DNA of 33,944 nucleotides from NCBI GenBank assembly GCA_900541135.1, contig UQIG01000023.1:1-33944 (forward strand), in the 5' to 3' direction. This document shows, piece by piece, positions 8,122 to 15,325 of the stretch. The DNA comes from an uncultured Collinsella sp. Its GTDB lineage: Bacteria > Actinomycetota > Coriobacteriia > Coriobacteriales > Coriobacteriaceae. The notes under the pieces are model-generated. The model worked only from the letters and a program-made list of their open reading frames with translations, was not told the origin of the DNA and did no database searches. The translations under genes were made by a program, and so were the position numbers. The number at the start of each line of letters is the position of its first letter. The stretch's first letter is position 1.

Positions 8122-8150
8122 CCCGGAGCTCCCCTACGGGGAGCTCCGGG
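8122..8150. repeat. Perfect 13-bp GC-rich hairpin
   Basis: CCCGGAGCTCCCC and its exact complement flank a three-base TAC loop. No T-run follows on either strand, so it is not a canonical intrinsic terminator. It could still halt readthrough from the minus-strand gene ending at 8424, and its core resembles the hairpin at 6583-6613. Confidence 0.6.
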
Positions 8151-8170
8151 GCACCCGTCTCAGGGCGCCG

Positions 8171-8224
8171 TGTGCAAATAACGGCAAATATGAGTACTGT
8201 CACCAATTTAGTAGCAGCGTTTTT
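8171..8224 (+). repeat. Dispersed repeat family A, copy 1
   Basis: It carries the core GCAAATATGAGTACTGT, preceded by TGTGCAAATAACG and followed by an imperfect palindrome (CTGTCACC / TTAGTAGCAG). The same core occurs inverted at 8335-8388 and again at 22701-22756. Confidence 0.75.
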
Positions 8225-8334
8225 CCGCCCCGCGAGCCCTTTTTGAGTTCCGCACAACCTGCTTGGCGCCAAGATATTCCACATTCGTTTATTATCTCTT
8301 CAATGAATCCAAATTTTCGGCCCAAGTTTCTTTG

Positions 8335-8388
8335 TTTTTACTGCTACTAATCTAGTAACAGTACTCATATTTGCCGTTTTTTGCACAG
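8335..8388 (-). repeat. Dispersed repeat family A, copy 2 (inverted)
   Basis: Read on the minus strand, it is TGTGCAAAAAACG, the same 17-base core GCAAATATGAGTACTGT, then TTACTAGATTAGTAGCAG. It faces copy 1 across about 110 bp, so the two could pair into a long stem. Confidence 0.75.
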
Positions 8389-8423
8389 GGCATATAAACA
8401 GACCCCCCTATAAAGCCATAGTT

Positions 8424-9533
8424 TTACGCCGGCTTGAGCCCAAAGCACGCTCGGAGCGTATTCAGCAGAGCATCTTGCCTCTTTCGACGCGCCTCTACGC
8501 GATTCTGATATCGCTTACCCATGCGTTGGTAAATGCGCCATGCGAGTGCCTCCATTGCCTCCATGTCGCAAAGCATCTCGTTATTGACCGTCGCGACCTC
8601 GATTCCCATAGTAATCAAGCCCGTGTTGCGTTTTTCATCATGGACACGTCCCCTTCGAGAGGAATGACCAAGCTCACCGTTGTATTCCAGGTCAAACCGG
8701 GCTTCTTCCTGATACGCATCGCAAACTGCATGCGGCATCCCCGAGATTGCCTGCGCGCGGTCATCGAACTCGATCTTGTAGTCGGTCTTAAAGGGACCGC
8801 AGGCAAATCCGCCATAGGAAAACGGAAGCGAAAACAGAGCGAGCATGATGCACTCCATGGGTGAGCGCAGGTTTTCTGACAGGTAGGGACACAGGCGTAG
8901 CAGTTGTTTGGCCGCACTCCCCTTACATGCCGCGAGGTAATCTGCCAGGCGATCGGGCGTCAGCACCGGCTCGACTTCAAAGTAACCCACGTCTGCCGGT
9001 TGGTCCTTGTCCTTTGCAAGTCTATTCGCAAAAGGCGAGGTGTAGGGAGGCAGATACTTCCCGCGATCGCTCAGTGAAATCTTGGAACACAGTTCCTGGG
9101 CCAGGGCAAACGCCTGGATACAGCCGACCTCGCGGGCGACGGCAACACAAAGGGCCTCGGGAGATAGGCTGTACACCCCCGGTTCCACCTCTAGAATCGA
9201 GCCGACAGGCAACCCGGAACACACGGACCAGCCCACGCCAGGCATGCGTCGGCGCTGCGCCGCAGATCCCACCAGCAAGCACAGATCTTCTTGCACCTCG
9301 CCGCTTTTGGCTCCAATTCGCACCAGGTCGGGAAGATAGATATCCTCGGTCGAAGGCGATGACGTACACAGCACGCGGCGCTCCTCCTCGGGCTCAAGGT
9401 CCTTCCAGCCGATGTAGCCCATCTGCCGGCGCTCGGCGCGCATCATGCGTAGCGCCGAGGCGCCTGTTAGGATTATGGAAGCCGCTAGCTGTTCGCCTGT
9501 CGGCTCGTTGCACCGCTCAATCTTTACCGCCAC
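8424..9533 (-). CDS. AbiEi/DUF559-like protein with a putative restriction-endonuclease-type C-terminus
   Basis: I do not recognise a named gene. From GTG 9533 it has 369 residues. Near the N-terminus, ILTGASALRMMRAER resembles the start of AbiEi-type antitoxin-like proteins. The C-terminal third has SPMECIMLALFSLP, then EEARFDLEYNGELGHSS and RVHDEKRNTGLITMGIEVAT, the spacing of acidic and basic residues seen in Vsr/DUF559 PD-(D/E)XK-like nuclease folds. That makes a nuclease or DNA-binding role plausible but unproven. GTG 9533 follows AGGGG by eight bases; GTG 9542 and TTG 9551 are alternatives that would overlap comF. It directly follows comF. No AbiEii-type toxin gene accompanies it. Confidence 0.75.
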   Translation of the reverse strand: MAVKIERCNEPTGEQLAASIILTGASALRMMRAERRQMGYIGWKDLEPEEERRVLCTSSPSTEDIYLPDLVRIGAKSGEVQEDLCLLVGSAAQRRRMPGVGWSVCSGLPVGSILEVEPGVYSLSPEALCVAVAREVGCIQAFALAQELCSKISLSDRGKYLPPYTSPFANRLAKDKDQPADVGYFEVEPVLTPDRLADYLAACKGSAAKQLLRLCPYLSENLRSPMECIMLALFSLPFSYGGFACGPFKTDYKIEFDDRAQAISGMPHAVCDAYQEEARFDLEYNGELGHSSRRGRVHDEKRNTGLITMGIEVATVNNEMLCDMEAMEALAWRIYQRMGKRYQNRVEARRKRQDALLNTLRACFGLKPA

Positions 9534-9544
9534 ACGAATCACCC

Positions 9545-10351
9545 CTACCAAACGCGTGCGATAGCGAGGCCATCAACGGCCGCGGCGCCGGCGCGCTTGA
9601 GTTCCGCCGAAGCCGCTGCCATCGTCGCACCCGTGGTGATAACGTCGTCGATAAGCAGCAGGCGGCGGCCCCGCACGTCCTCAACGGTCTCGTACATGCC
9701 TCGGGCGCGTTCACGGCGTTCTTCACGACCGAGTTCACGCTGGTCGCCATGCCCGTACTTAACGAGGGCGTCGAGCAGCGGAACACCCGACAGCTCGCAA
9801 AATGGGCGCGCGATGGCTTCCATATGATCGAAGCCGCGTCGCCGAAACGCCGCCGCCGTCGCGGGCACAAACACCACTGCATCGGCGCCGGACAACACAC
9901 CGCCATAGCGATCGGGCGCCGCGACCTGGGCATGTAAGGCGGTGTCGTATAGCAGCTCTGCCAGATACGGCGCCAGGCGTCGCTCGCCCGCGTCTTTGTA
10001 CGCTTTAATGATCCGCGGCAGCGGGTGCGTGTAAACGGCACATGCCAGGCACCGGTCGAGTGCTTCGGCCATCGCCGAGGACGTACCCTCGACCGAGCAC
10101 TCGGTGCACAGCAAGTCTCCAAACGGGGCGCCGCATCGAGTGCAGCTATGCCGCGGGTCGATGAGCGCAAGCGCCGCCAAGCAGTCTTGGCAAATAAGCG
10201 CGCCGGAGCGCTCGCAGCCGGCGCATCGCGTGGGCGACAACGCCTCAAGCGCCTCGTGCGCCGCCCGCTCGGCAAACGGTAGCAATTCATCCGCAAACGG
10301 TAGGATGTCGGCACCTTGCAGGCATCCCAACACGTTCAAATGTCTCTTCAC
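9545..10351 (-). CDS. comF: ComF family phosphoribosyltransferase-like protein
   Basis: ComF proteins act in the cytosol in DNA uptake in naturally competent bacteria; many non-competent species keep a homologue of unclear role. The 268-residue protein has two Cys pairs (CAGCERSGALICQDC at 43-57; CTRCGAPFGDLLCTEC at 70-85) forming a zinc-finger region. The phosphoribosyltransferase domain carries the PRPP-binding loop LLLIDDVITTGATM at about 231-244. The start is GTG at 10351, with GGAGG eight bases upstream lying inside the arm of a hairpin. The AbiEi-like gene begins about 11 bases after its stop. Confidence 0.88.
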   Translation of the reverse strand: MKRHLNVLGCLQGADILPFADELLPFAERAAHEALEALSPTRCAGCERSGALICQDCLAALALIDPRHSCTRCGAPFGDLLCTECSVEGTSSAMAEALDRCLACAVYTHPLPRIIKAYKDAGERRLAPYLAELLYDTALHAQVAAPDRYGGVLSGADAVVFVPATAAAFRRRGFDHMEAIARPFCELSGVPLLDALVKYGHGDQRELGREERRERARGMYETVEDVRGRRLLLIDDVITTGATMAAASAELKRAGAAAVDGLAIARVW

Positions 10352-10357
10352 GACACA

Positions 10358-10387
10358 ACCCTCCCTACGCTCGGTCGCAGGGAGGGT
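10358..10387 (-). promoter_or_regulatory. Hairpin that contains the comF ribosome-binding site
   Basis: A 9-bp perfect inverted repeat (ACCCTCCCT / AGGGAGGGT, 12-base loop) lies seven bases upstream of the comF GTG. On the minus-strand RNA the downstream arm is AGGGAGGGT, which includes the Shine-Dalgarno GGAGG. No T-run follows, so RBS masking fits at least as well as termination of the PSP1 transcript. Confidence 0.5.
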
Positions 10388-10453
10388 CGTTGATTCAGCG
10401 CTATGGTACCCCGGCGCGTTTGGGGCCAGGCGGGTTAAATCCGTTTGCGGGCG

Positions 10454-12154
10454 CTATTCGCCGGTGGGCGGTTGCGGTGCGGACGAGTTTTGGGTCGAAC
10501 CCTCGCCACCATCTTGACGCGGCTTGCGGGAACGACGACGGCGACGGCGCTTCTGGCCCTGGTCGGCCGAACCCTCGCCACCACGATCTTCGCGCAACTC
10601 GTGTTCGTCGCGAGCAGTGCCGCGCGCGGCCTTGGCGGCCGCCCCTCCGCCATCTCCGGGGCGACGGCGCGTGACCTTAACCTCGCCATCCGAGACCTGA
10701 TCGGCCACGGAGGGCACCGAGGGCTTTTGCTGCGTGCCCGAGGAATGGCGACGACGCGGACGCGGGGCGCGCTCGTCATCGTTGCGCTGCTTGCCACCCT
10801 TGTCGGCAGGCGCGTCGGAGGCCGAAGCGCCCTTGGGAGCGGCACCGGCCTCGCGAGCGGCTGCGGTGCGGAAGGCGTCCTCGCGCTCCTCGCTCGACAA
10901 ATGGCGGCGGCGACGGCGCGTGGGATTCATGCCACCGCCGCGGTTTTGCTGCTGAGGCTGCTGAGCCTCGCGCTCGCGGGAGGAATTCTTGCCTGCGGGA
11001 ACGGCCTCGCCGGCATCGCCCGAACCCGAGCGCTTGCGGCGGCGACGTCCACTGGCAGCCTCCTCAGCCTCGGGTGCCTCGGCCTTGCCGCGACCCTTAC
11101 CGCGGCCGCGACCCTCGCCCTGGCTCTGACCGGCACGGGTATCGGCGTCCGCATCGCGACGGCGGCGCTTGGGCATCGTCGTCCCCGCCAGACGGTCGGC
11201 ACTCGACAGGCCATCGCCCACATCGACGCCGTTTTCGCGATCGAGCTCCATGAGCGCCAGACGCATCTCGGGCGACTCAATGCGCTCGAGCACGTCGCGC
11301 GTCACGCAGTCGGGGCGGCAGTTGCAGCCCTGCTCGGCAGCCTTCTTTTTGCAGCCCTCCGAGCACGTCATATCAGCCAGGTTGACCTTAAAGACTTTGC
11401 CGTTCTCCAGGCGCAGCACCAGCTGCTCACGCGGCGTGTCATATTCCTGGATACGCGCCTTGCCGAGCGGCGTATCGATGAGCGTCTTCTTTTTGGGCGC
11501 ACGGCTCTTAAAGTCCTTGTACGCCTCGAACTCATAACGCAGGCAGCACATCAGGCGGCCGCAGACGCCGCTGATCTTGGACGAGTTGAGCGGCAGGTCC
11601 TGCTCTTTTGCCATGCGGATCGAAACGGGCTCAAACTGTCCGCCAAAGCGCGTGCAGCAGAGCTCCTGTCCGCATTGGGCATAGCCGCCCACCAGACGGG
11701 TCTCGTCGCGCACACCGATCTGGCGCATGTCGACGCGAATGTGCAGCGTCGAGGACAGGTCCTTGACGAGCTGACGAAAATCGACGCGCTCCTCGGCCGC
11801 AAAGTAGAACACGGCCTTCTCGCCGCCAAACAGGTACTCGACGCCGACCGGCTTCATCTCGAGGTCGAGCTCTTTGACGAGACGGCGGAAATCGACCATC
11901 GCCTCGTCGCCCTGGATGGCCAGGTCGTCGGCAAGCTGCAGGTCGATGTCGCTTGCAACGCGCAGCACGGGCTTGAGCGGCTGGCCGATCTCGTCCTGCG
12001 GCACCTCGAAGGGATCGGCCGTGACCAGGCCGATCTCGGTTCCGCGCTCGGTGGAGCAAATGGCATAATCGGCCTCGAGGATATCCAGATCCTGCGGGTC
12101 GAACCACAGGTCGCGCGAGGCGTAGGTAAACTTAACGGGTACGACTAACGGCAT
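10454..12154 (-). CDS. PSP1 domain protein (RicT/YaaT-like) with long Arg-rich tail
   Basis: In Bacillus, RicT works with RicA and RicF in a [4Fe-4S] complex that affects RNase Y, competence, biofilm and sporulation. Residues 1 to about 310 are the PSP1-type core with conserved cysteines (CGQELCCTRF, SGVCGRLMCCLRYE, CSEGC, CNCRPDC) suited to a metal cluster. Residues about 330-566 are a disordered extension absent from ordinary RicT (about 275 residues). It has repeated Arg clusters (PKRRRRDAD, GRRRRKRSG, NPTRRRRRHLSS, QKRRRRRRSRKP) among Gly/Ala/Glu-rich stretches, which suggests RNA or nucleoid binding. The start overlaps the holB stop by ten bases; holB next to a ricT-type gene is a classic Firmicutes/Actinobacteria arrangement. 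Confidence 0.9.
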   Translation of the reverse strand: MPLVVPVKFTYASRDLWFDPQDLDILEADYAICSTERGTEIGLVTADPFEVPQDEIGQPLKPVLRVASDIDLQLADDLAIQGDEAMVDFRRLVKELDLEMKPVGVEYLFGGEKAVFYFAAEERVDFRQLVKDLSSTLHIRVDMRQIGVRDETRLVGGYAQCGQELCCTRFGGQFEPVSIRMAKEQDLPLNSSKISGVCGRLMCCLRYEFEAYKDFKSRAPKKKTLIDTPLGKARIQEYDTPREQLVLRLENGKVFKVNLADMTCSEGCKKKAAEQGCNCRPDCVTRDVLERIESPEMRLALMELDRENGVDVGDGLSSADRLAGTTMPKRRRRDADADTRAGQSQGEGRGRGKGRGKAEAPEAEEAASGRRRRKRSGSGDAGEAVPAGKNSSREREAQQPQQQNRGGGMNPTRRRRRHLSSEEREDAFRTAAAREAGAAPKGASASDAPADKGGKQRNDDERAPRPRRRHSSGTQQKPSVPSVADQVSDGEVKVTRRRPGDGGGAAAKAARGTARDEHELREDRGGEGSADQGQKRRRRRRSRKPRQDGGEGSTQNSSAPQPPTGE

Positions 12155-13272
12155 TTCAGTGCCTTCCTGATATCGAACAGCATGACCTCGATGGCCAGCT
12201 GGGGAGTAACGTTTCTGGCGATGTTGCGCTCGGCGGTCGCGACTGCCTCGAGCGCCCGGGTGGCACCCGCAACATTGGTCGCGGCGGCAAGCCGACCGAT
12301 TGTGTCGCGCACGTCTTCGTTCACTACGTCGGCCGCCTCGTCCTGAAGTGTCAGCAGCACGTCGCGCATGAGCGTCCGTGCGCTCGCCAACGCTTCCATG
12401 ATACCCGAACGCTCGCGCGCGTTGAGTTCGCGCTTGTTGCGGTCCTCAAGCTGTTTCAATGCTCCACGCGACAGGTAGTCGGCGTTTTGCTCGAGTACCT
12501 TTTCCTGCGTGGATTTGACCTCGGCGAGCGGAGCCTTAACGGCGACGATGAGCGACTTGGCGCGACTGAGTACGTCGGCCTCGTCGGCGGCAATGAGCGA
12601 GTCGATGGCGCGGACCATCTGGCGGCGAGCATCCTGGCGCTCGGCGCTCTTAAGGAACTCGATGCCGCGTGTGGGGCTTCCCGCCACGGCGACCGCCATG
12701 CGGCAACGCGCGAGGTCCTGACCCGTCGCGCGACTCACGGCACGCGCGGCCACGGCGGGCGACACCAGCCGAAACGGCACGCACTGGCAGCGGCTCACGA
12801 TGGTGGGCAGCATCACGTCTGCCGAGGTGCCCAGCAAGATGAACATAACGCCCTCGGGCGGCTCCTCGAGCGTCTTGAGCAGTGCGTTGGCGGTGTTGGC
12901 GCGCAGCTGCTCGGCACGGTCGATGATGTAGACCTTGGCCTTGGCGCGGATGGGCGCCAGAGGCACGTCGTCGAGCAGCTCGCGGGTCTGGGCAATGAGG
13001 TAGCCCGTGGCGCTCTCGGGCGTGTAATAGTGCACGTCGGGATGTGTGTGCCGCGCAACGCGCACGCAGCTGTCGCACGAACCACAGCCGTCCTGCTCGC
13101 ACAGGAATGCCTGGGCAAGCGCCCATGCGGCGTCGAGCTTACCGGCGCCGGGCGCGCCCAAGAACAGGTAGGCGTGCGATGCGCGGCCGCTTGCGATGGC
13201 GTTGGTCAAAAAGTCGCGCACGCGCTCTTGGGTGTCGAGCTTGGCCAGCAGGCTTGTCTGCGCGGGGGCCAT
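12145..13272 (-). CDS. holB: DNA polymerase III subunit delta' (clamp-loader)
   Basis: This clamp-loader subunit helps place the sliding clamp on DNA. From ATG 13272 it has 375 residues; AGGAGG lies nine bases upstream and the start is one base after the tmk stop, so the earlier in-frame start at 13311 is rejected. The AAA+ domain has a P-loop-like GAPGAGKLD (Leu where Ser/Thr is usual, in keeping with a subunit that need not hydrolyse ATP). It also has the zinc-binding CEQDGCGSCDSC insert, IIDRAEQL, LLKTLEEPP, and the sensor/arginine-finger segment TIVSRCQ. The order tmk-holB-PSP1 is conserved in Gram-positives. Confidence 0.93.
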   Translation of the reverse strand: MAPAQTSLLAKLDTQERVRDFLTNAIASGRASHAYLFLGAPGAGKLDAAWALAQAFLCEQDGCGSCDSCVRVARHTHPDVHYYTPESATGYLIAQTRELLDDVPLAPIRAKAKVYIIDRAEQLRANTANALLKTLEEPPEGVMFILLGTSADVMLPTIVSRCQCVPFRLVSPAVAARAVSRATGQDLARCRMAVAVAGSPTRGIEFLKSAERQDARRQMVRAIDSLIAADEADVLSRAKSLIVAVKAPLAEVKSTQEKVLEQNADYLSRGALKQLEDRNKRELNARERSGIMEALASARTLMRDVLLTLQDEAADVVNEDVRDTIGRLAAATNVAGATRALEAVATAERNIARNVTPQLAIEVMLFDIRKALKCR

Positions 13273-13273
13273 G

Positions 13274-13957
13274 TTACTCAGCCTCCTGGGCAAGCGCGGC
13301 GGCGACGGCATCTTGGGGAATGTCGAGACCGTACGCGCGAACCAGCTCGACCGTTTGCGTGAAGACGTCTGCGATCGACGCAGTGGCGTCGATGAGCTTT
13401 ACGCGGTCTGGCTCCTCGGCAGCAATTGCGCAAAAGCCCTGGTAAACACGCTCTTGGAATGCCATGCCCTTTGCCTCCATGCGATCTGCCGCGCCACGGG
13501 CTGCCATGCGCAGCGCCGCCTGCTCGGGCGTGATGTGGTAGACGAGCGTGAGCGCCGGGTGCGTACCCGCAACGGCCAGGCTGTTGGCGTCGCGCACCCT
13601 CTGGCGATCGAGGCCGTCGGCAAACGCCTGGTAGCAGGTCGTGGAATCGTAGAAACGGTCGCACAGGACCACCTTGCCGGCAGCGAGGGCGGGAGCTATG
13701 ACCTCGTGCACCAACTGGGCGCGCGCCGCCTCGTAGAGCAGCAACTCGCAAGCGTCTCCCATCGCCGTGTTTGCGGGGTCGAGCAGCAGGGCGCGGATCT
13801 TTTCGCCGATGGCGGTGCCACCCGGCTCGCGCAGGCTCACAACCTGGTAGCCAGCGAGCTCGAGCGCGCGGGCAAGCAGGCGCGCCTGCGTGGACTTGCC
13901 GGCGCCATCGACGCCCTCGAGCGTGATAAAGCTATGTTGAGCGGGCTCAAAAGCCAT
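13274..13957 (-). CDS. tmk: Thymidylate kinase
   Basis: It phosphorylates dTMP to dTDP with ATP, an essential step in dTTP supply. The 227-residue protein has the P-loop GVDGAGKST near residues 15-23, the REPGG substrate loop, the DRFYDST motif that contacts the nucleotide, and a LID region around RGAADRMEAKG. The ATG at 13957 follows GGAAGGGG. It is the first gene of the tmk-holB-PSP1 operon, followed one base later by holB. Confidence 0.95.
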   Translation of the reverse strand: MAFEPAQHSFITLEGVDGAGKSTQARLLARALELAGYQVVSLREPGGTAIGEKIRALLLDPANTAMGDACELLLYEAARAQLVHEVIAPALAAGKVVLCDRFYDSTTCYQAFADGLDRQRVRDANSLAVAGTHPALTLVYHITPEQAALRMAARGAADRMEAKGMAFQERVYQGFCAIAAEEPDRVKLIDATASIADVFTQTVELVRAYGLDIPQDAVAAALAQEAE

Positions 13958-14059
13958 GGGCGCAGCCCCTTCCTACAAGGCGCATAAATGCAGATATACC
14001 AACCAAGCCATGATACCCCAGTGCTCGGCGCGTCCCCAATGGCTAATGGTGCCTTTCCG

Positions 14060-14128
14060 AAGTTGCGGTGAAATAGGGACTGATTGAAGCTCTGAGACCG
14101 CCAAACAGTCCCTATTTCACCGCAACTT
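14060..14128. repeat. Palindromic repeat family B, copy 1
   Basis: Two perfect 23-bp inverted arms (AAGTTGCGGTGAAATAGGGA plus CTG, and the reverse complement) surround a 23-base spacer. A near copy lies at 15192-15260, so the pair brackets the zinc-ribbon gene between them. No T-run follows either arm. Confidence 0.85.
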
Positions 14129-14153
14129 ATGATGGGGAATTTTGAACGGTGGG

Positions 14154-14159
14154 TATAAT
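14154..14159 (+). promoter_or_regulatory. Candidate -10 box for the zinc-ribbon gene
   Basis: A perfect TATAAT lies about 38 bases upstream of the chosen ATG and just after palindrome copy 1. I see no good -35 box at normal spacing. Confidence 0.4.
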
Positions 14160-14196
14160 CGTCGTATTGCATTGAAATGTGGCGAAAGGAGTGGCA

Positions 14197-15174
14197 ATGT
14201 CTCGGTATTGCGCCTCGTGCGGCAAGCTTCTTGCAGATGATGCCAAGTTCTGCACCTCGTGCGGTGCACCCGTTGAGCAGACAACCGCGAGCAATGGCCA
14301 GCCCGCGTTTGAGCAGACCGGCTCCTTCGATACGCCGCAAGCTAAGCCGGACGACCCCCTCGTCTATCGCCCCGACCCCGCTGCCGGTCCCGCGGCGGTC
14401 GAAACGACGCAGCGCATACCCGTCGCGGACACCCCGCCCCAACAGGAACCGGCGTCTGCGTACGCGTCTGATTCACCGCAGGCCCCCGCCGCAAAAAAGA
14501 GCGCTACCAAGGCGCTTGTCGCCGTTATCGCTGTGCTGGTGGCAATCATCATCGCCCTGGTCATTTTCTTTGTGATCAAGCCGTTCGACAACGCTGCCAC
14601 GCAGACGACTGCCGAGGTTACCAAGCTGCACCATGATGTCGACTCCGACGACCTTAAGCCCCTTGGCAACCTCAATAGCCTTTACGACGATGACGACGAC
14701 GATGATGACGGCGAAGCAACCCTCTCCGAGCAAAACCTCTACCGTCGTCTGAGCGAATACTACGACCTGCTCGAAGATCTCGATAGCCAGGTCCGTGCCT
14801 GCGCAGAGGCGTTCAATGGCGGTTATCTGGAAGAGGACCGTACCGCCCGTCAAAATCTCGCTGATGTCGCCGAGCGCACGGAAGACACCATCGAACAGTA
14901 CTACGATATCGTCGAGGACCTGGACGTCCCCATGAGCTCTAAGAACTACAGCTCCTGGAAAGACATCGTCGCCCTGTATGACGACCTGGACCACCGCATC
15001 GACGCGATCTGCGATGCCTGGGAGATCAGCCTAAAGTACGCAAAGCCCGCGGACCATAAGGACGAAATCGTGGCGCCGCTGGCAGGCGACAACGAGCCGG
15101 GAACCAACAGCAACAAGTACCGTCAGGACTTTGAGGACCGCTATCCCGGCGCCAAGCCCGTCGAGGTGAAGTAA
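14197..15174 (+). CDS. Zinc-ribbon single-pass membrane protein
   Basis: From ATG 14197 (AAAGGAG just upstream; an earlier GTG at 14179 is less likely) it has 325 residues. Residues 5-23 are a zinc ribbon (CASCGKLLADDAKFCTSCG), followed by a Pro/Ala/Thr-rich linker and one membrane helix near residues 103-125. Outside the membrane come a run of eight Asp, then a helical, acidic domain rich in Tyr/Asp/Glu (residues about 160-300). This zinc_ribbon_2-plus-TM layout is common in Actinobacteria and Firmicutes, usually of unknown role. It is a lone plus-strand gene in a long minus-strand stretch, flanked by two copies of the same palindrome. Function unknown. Confidence 0.82.
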   Translation: MSRYCASCGKLLADDAKFCTSCGAPVEQTTASNGQPAFEQTGSFDTPQAKPDDPLVYRPDPAAGPAAVETTQRIPVADTPPQQEPASAYASDSPQAPAAKKSATKALVAVIAVLVAIIIALVIFFVIKPFDNAATQTTAEVTKLHHDVDSDDLKPLGNLNSLYDDDDDDDDGEATLSEQNLYRRLSEYYDLLEDLDSQVRACAEAFNGGYLEEDRTARQNLADVAERTEDTIEQYYDIVEDLDVPMSSKNYSSWKDIVALYDDLDHRIDAICDAWEISLKYAKPADHKDEIVAPLAGDNEPGTNSNKYRQDFEDRYPGAKPVEVK

Positions 15175-15191
15175 TCCCAACAACTGATCAA

Positions 15192-15260
15192 AACTTGCGG
15201 TGAAATAGGGATTAATTAGGCCTTTTGCCAGCAAAAACAGTCCCTATTTCACCGCAACTT
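15192..15260. repeat. Palindromic repeat family B, copy 2
   Basis: The right arm is the same 23-base sequence as in copy 1 (CAGTCCCTATTTCACCGCAA plus CTT). The left arm matches except for one internal change and the last few bases, and the spacer differs. It begins 18 bases after the stop of the zinc-ribbon gene. Confidence 0.85.
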
Positions 15261-15266
15261 AGAAGT

Positions 15267-15304
15267 GGGGCCGGGCGCGCATTTGCATTTGCGCGCCCGG
15301 CCCC
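15267..15304 (-). terminator. Strong hairpin after the topoisomerase gene
   Basis: Perfect 14-bp GC arms (GGGGCCGGGCGCGC and its complement) flank a 10-base loop, 22 bases beyond the topoisomerase stop. There is no T-run on either strand, but its position between convergent genes suggests a transcription barrier in both directions. Confidence 0.55.
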
Positions 15305-15325
15305 GCCGTGTCTATATGTGCTCGG

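Larger units (their letters stand above)
7690..8423. other. 734-bp spacer with leader, promoter, hairpins and an inverted repeat pair
   Basis: The spacer holds, left to right: the presumed untranslated leader of the lipoprotein gene (7690-8013), containing a CCGTGC/GCACGG hairpin near 7720; its promoter (8021-8049); a 13-bp perfect hairpin (8122-8150); two oppositely oriented copies of a dispersed repeat (8171-8224 and 8335-8388); and a palindrome CTTGGCGCCAAG near 8263-8274. The part from about 8275 to 8400 is AT-rich compared with its surroundings. Open frames here are chance frames of GC-rich DNA. Confidence 0.6.

Noticed and set aside
8039..8284. 81-residue minus-strand frame in the lipoprotein spacer
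   Set aside because: It runs through a family A repeat copy and the 13-bp hairpin, has no ribosome-binding site and no family likeness.
8171..8388. Inverted repeats considered as ends of an insertion sequence
   Set aside because: Only about 110 bp lie between the copies, with no transposase; the third copy is alone at 22.7 kb.
10445..12148. 567-residue plus-strand open frame
   Set aside because: Antisense to the PSP1 gene; no motif, composition mirrors the Arg-rich tail of the real protein.
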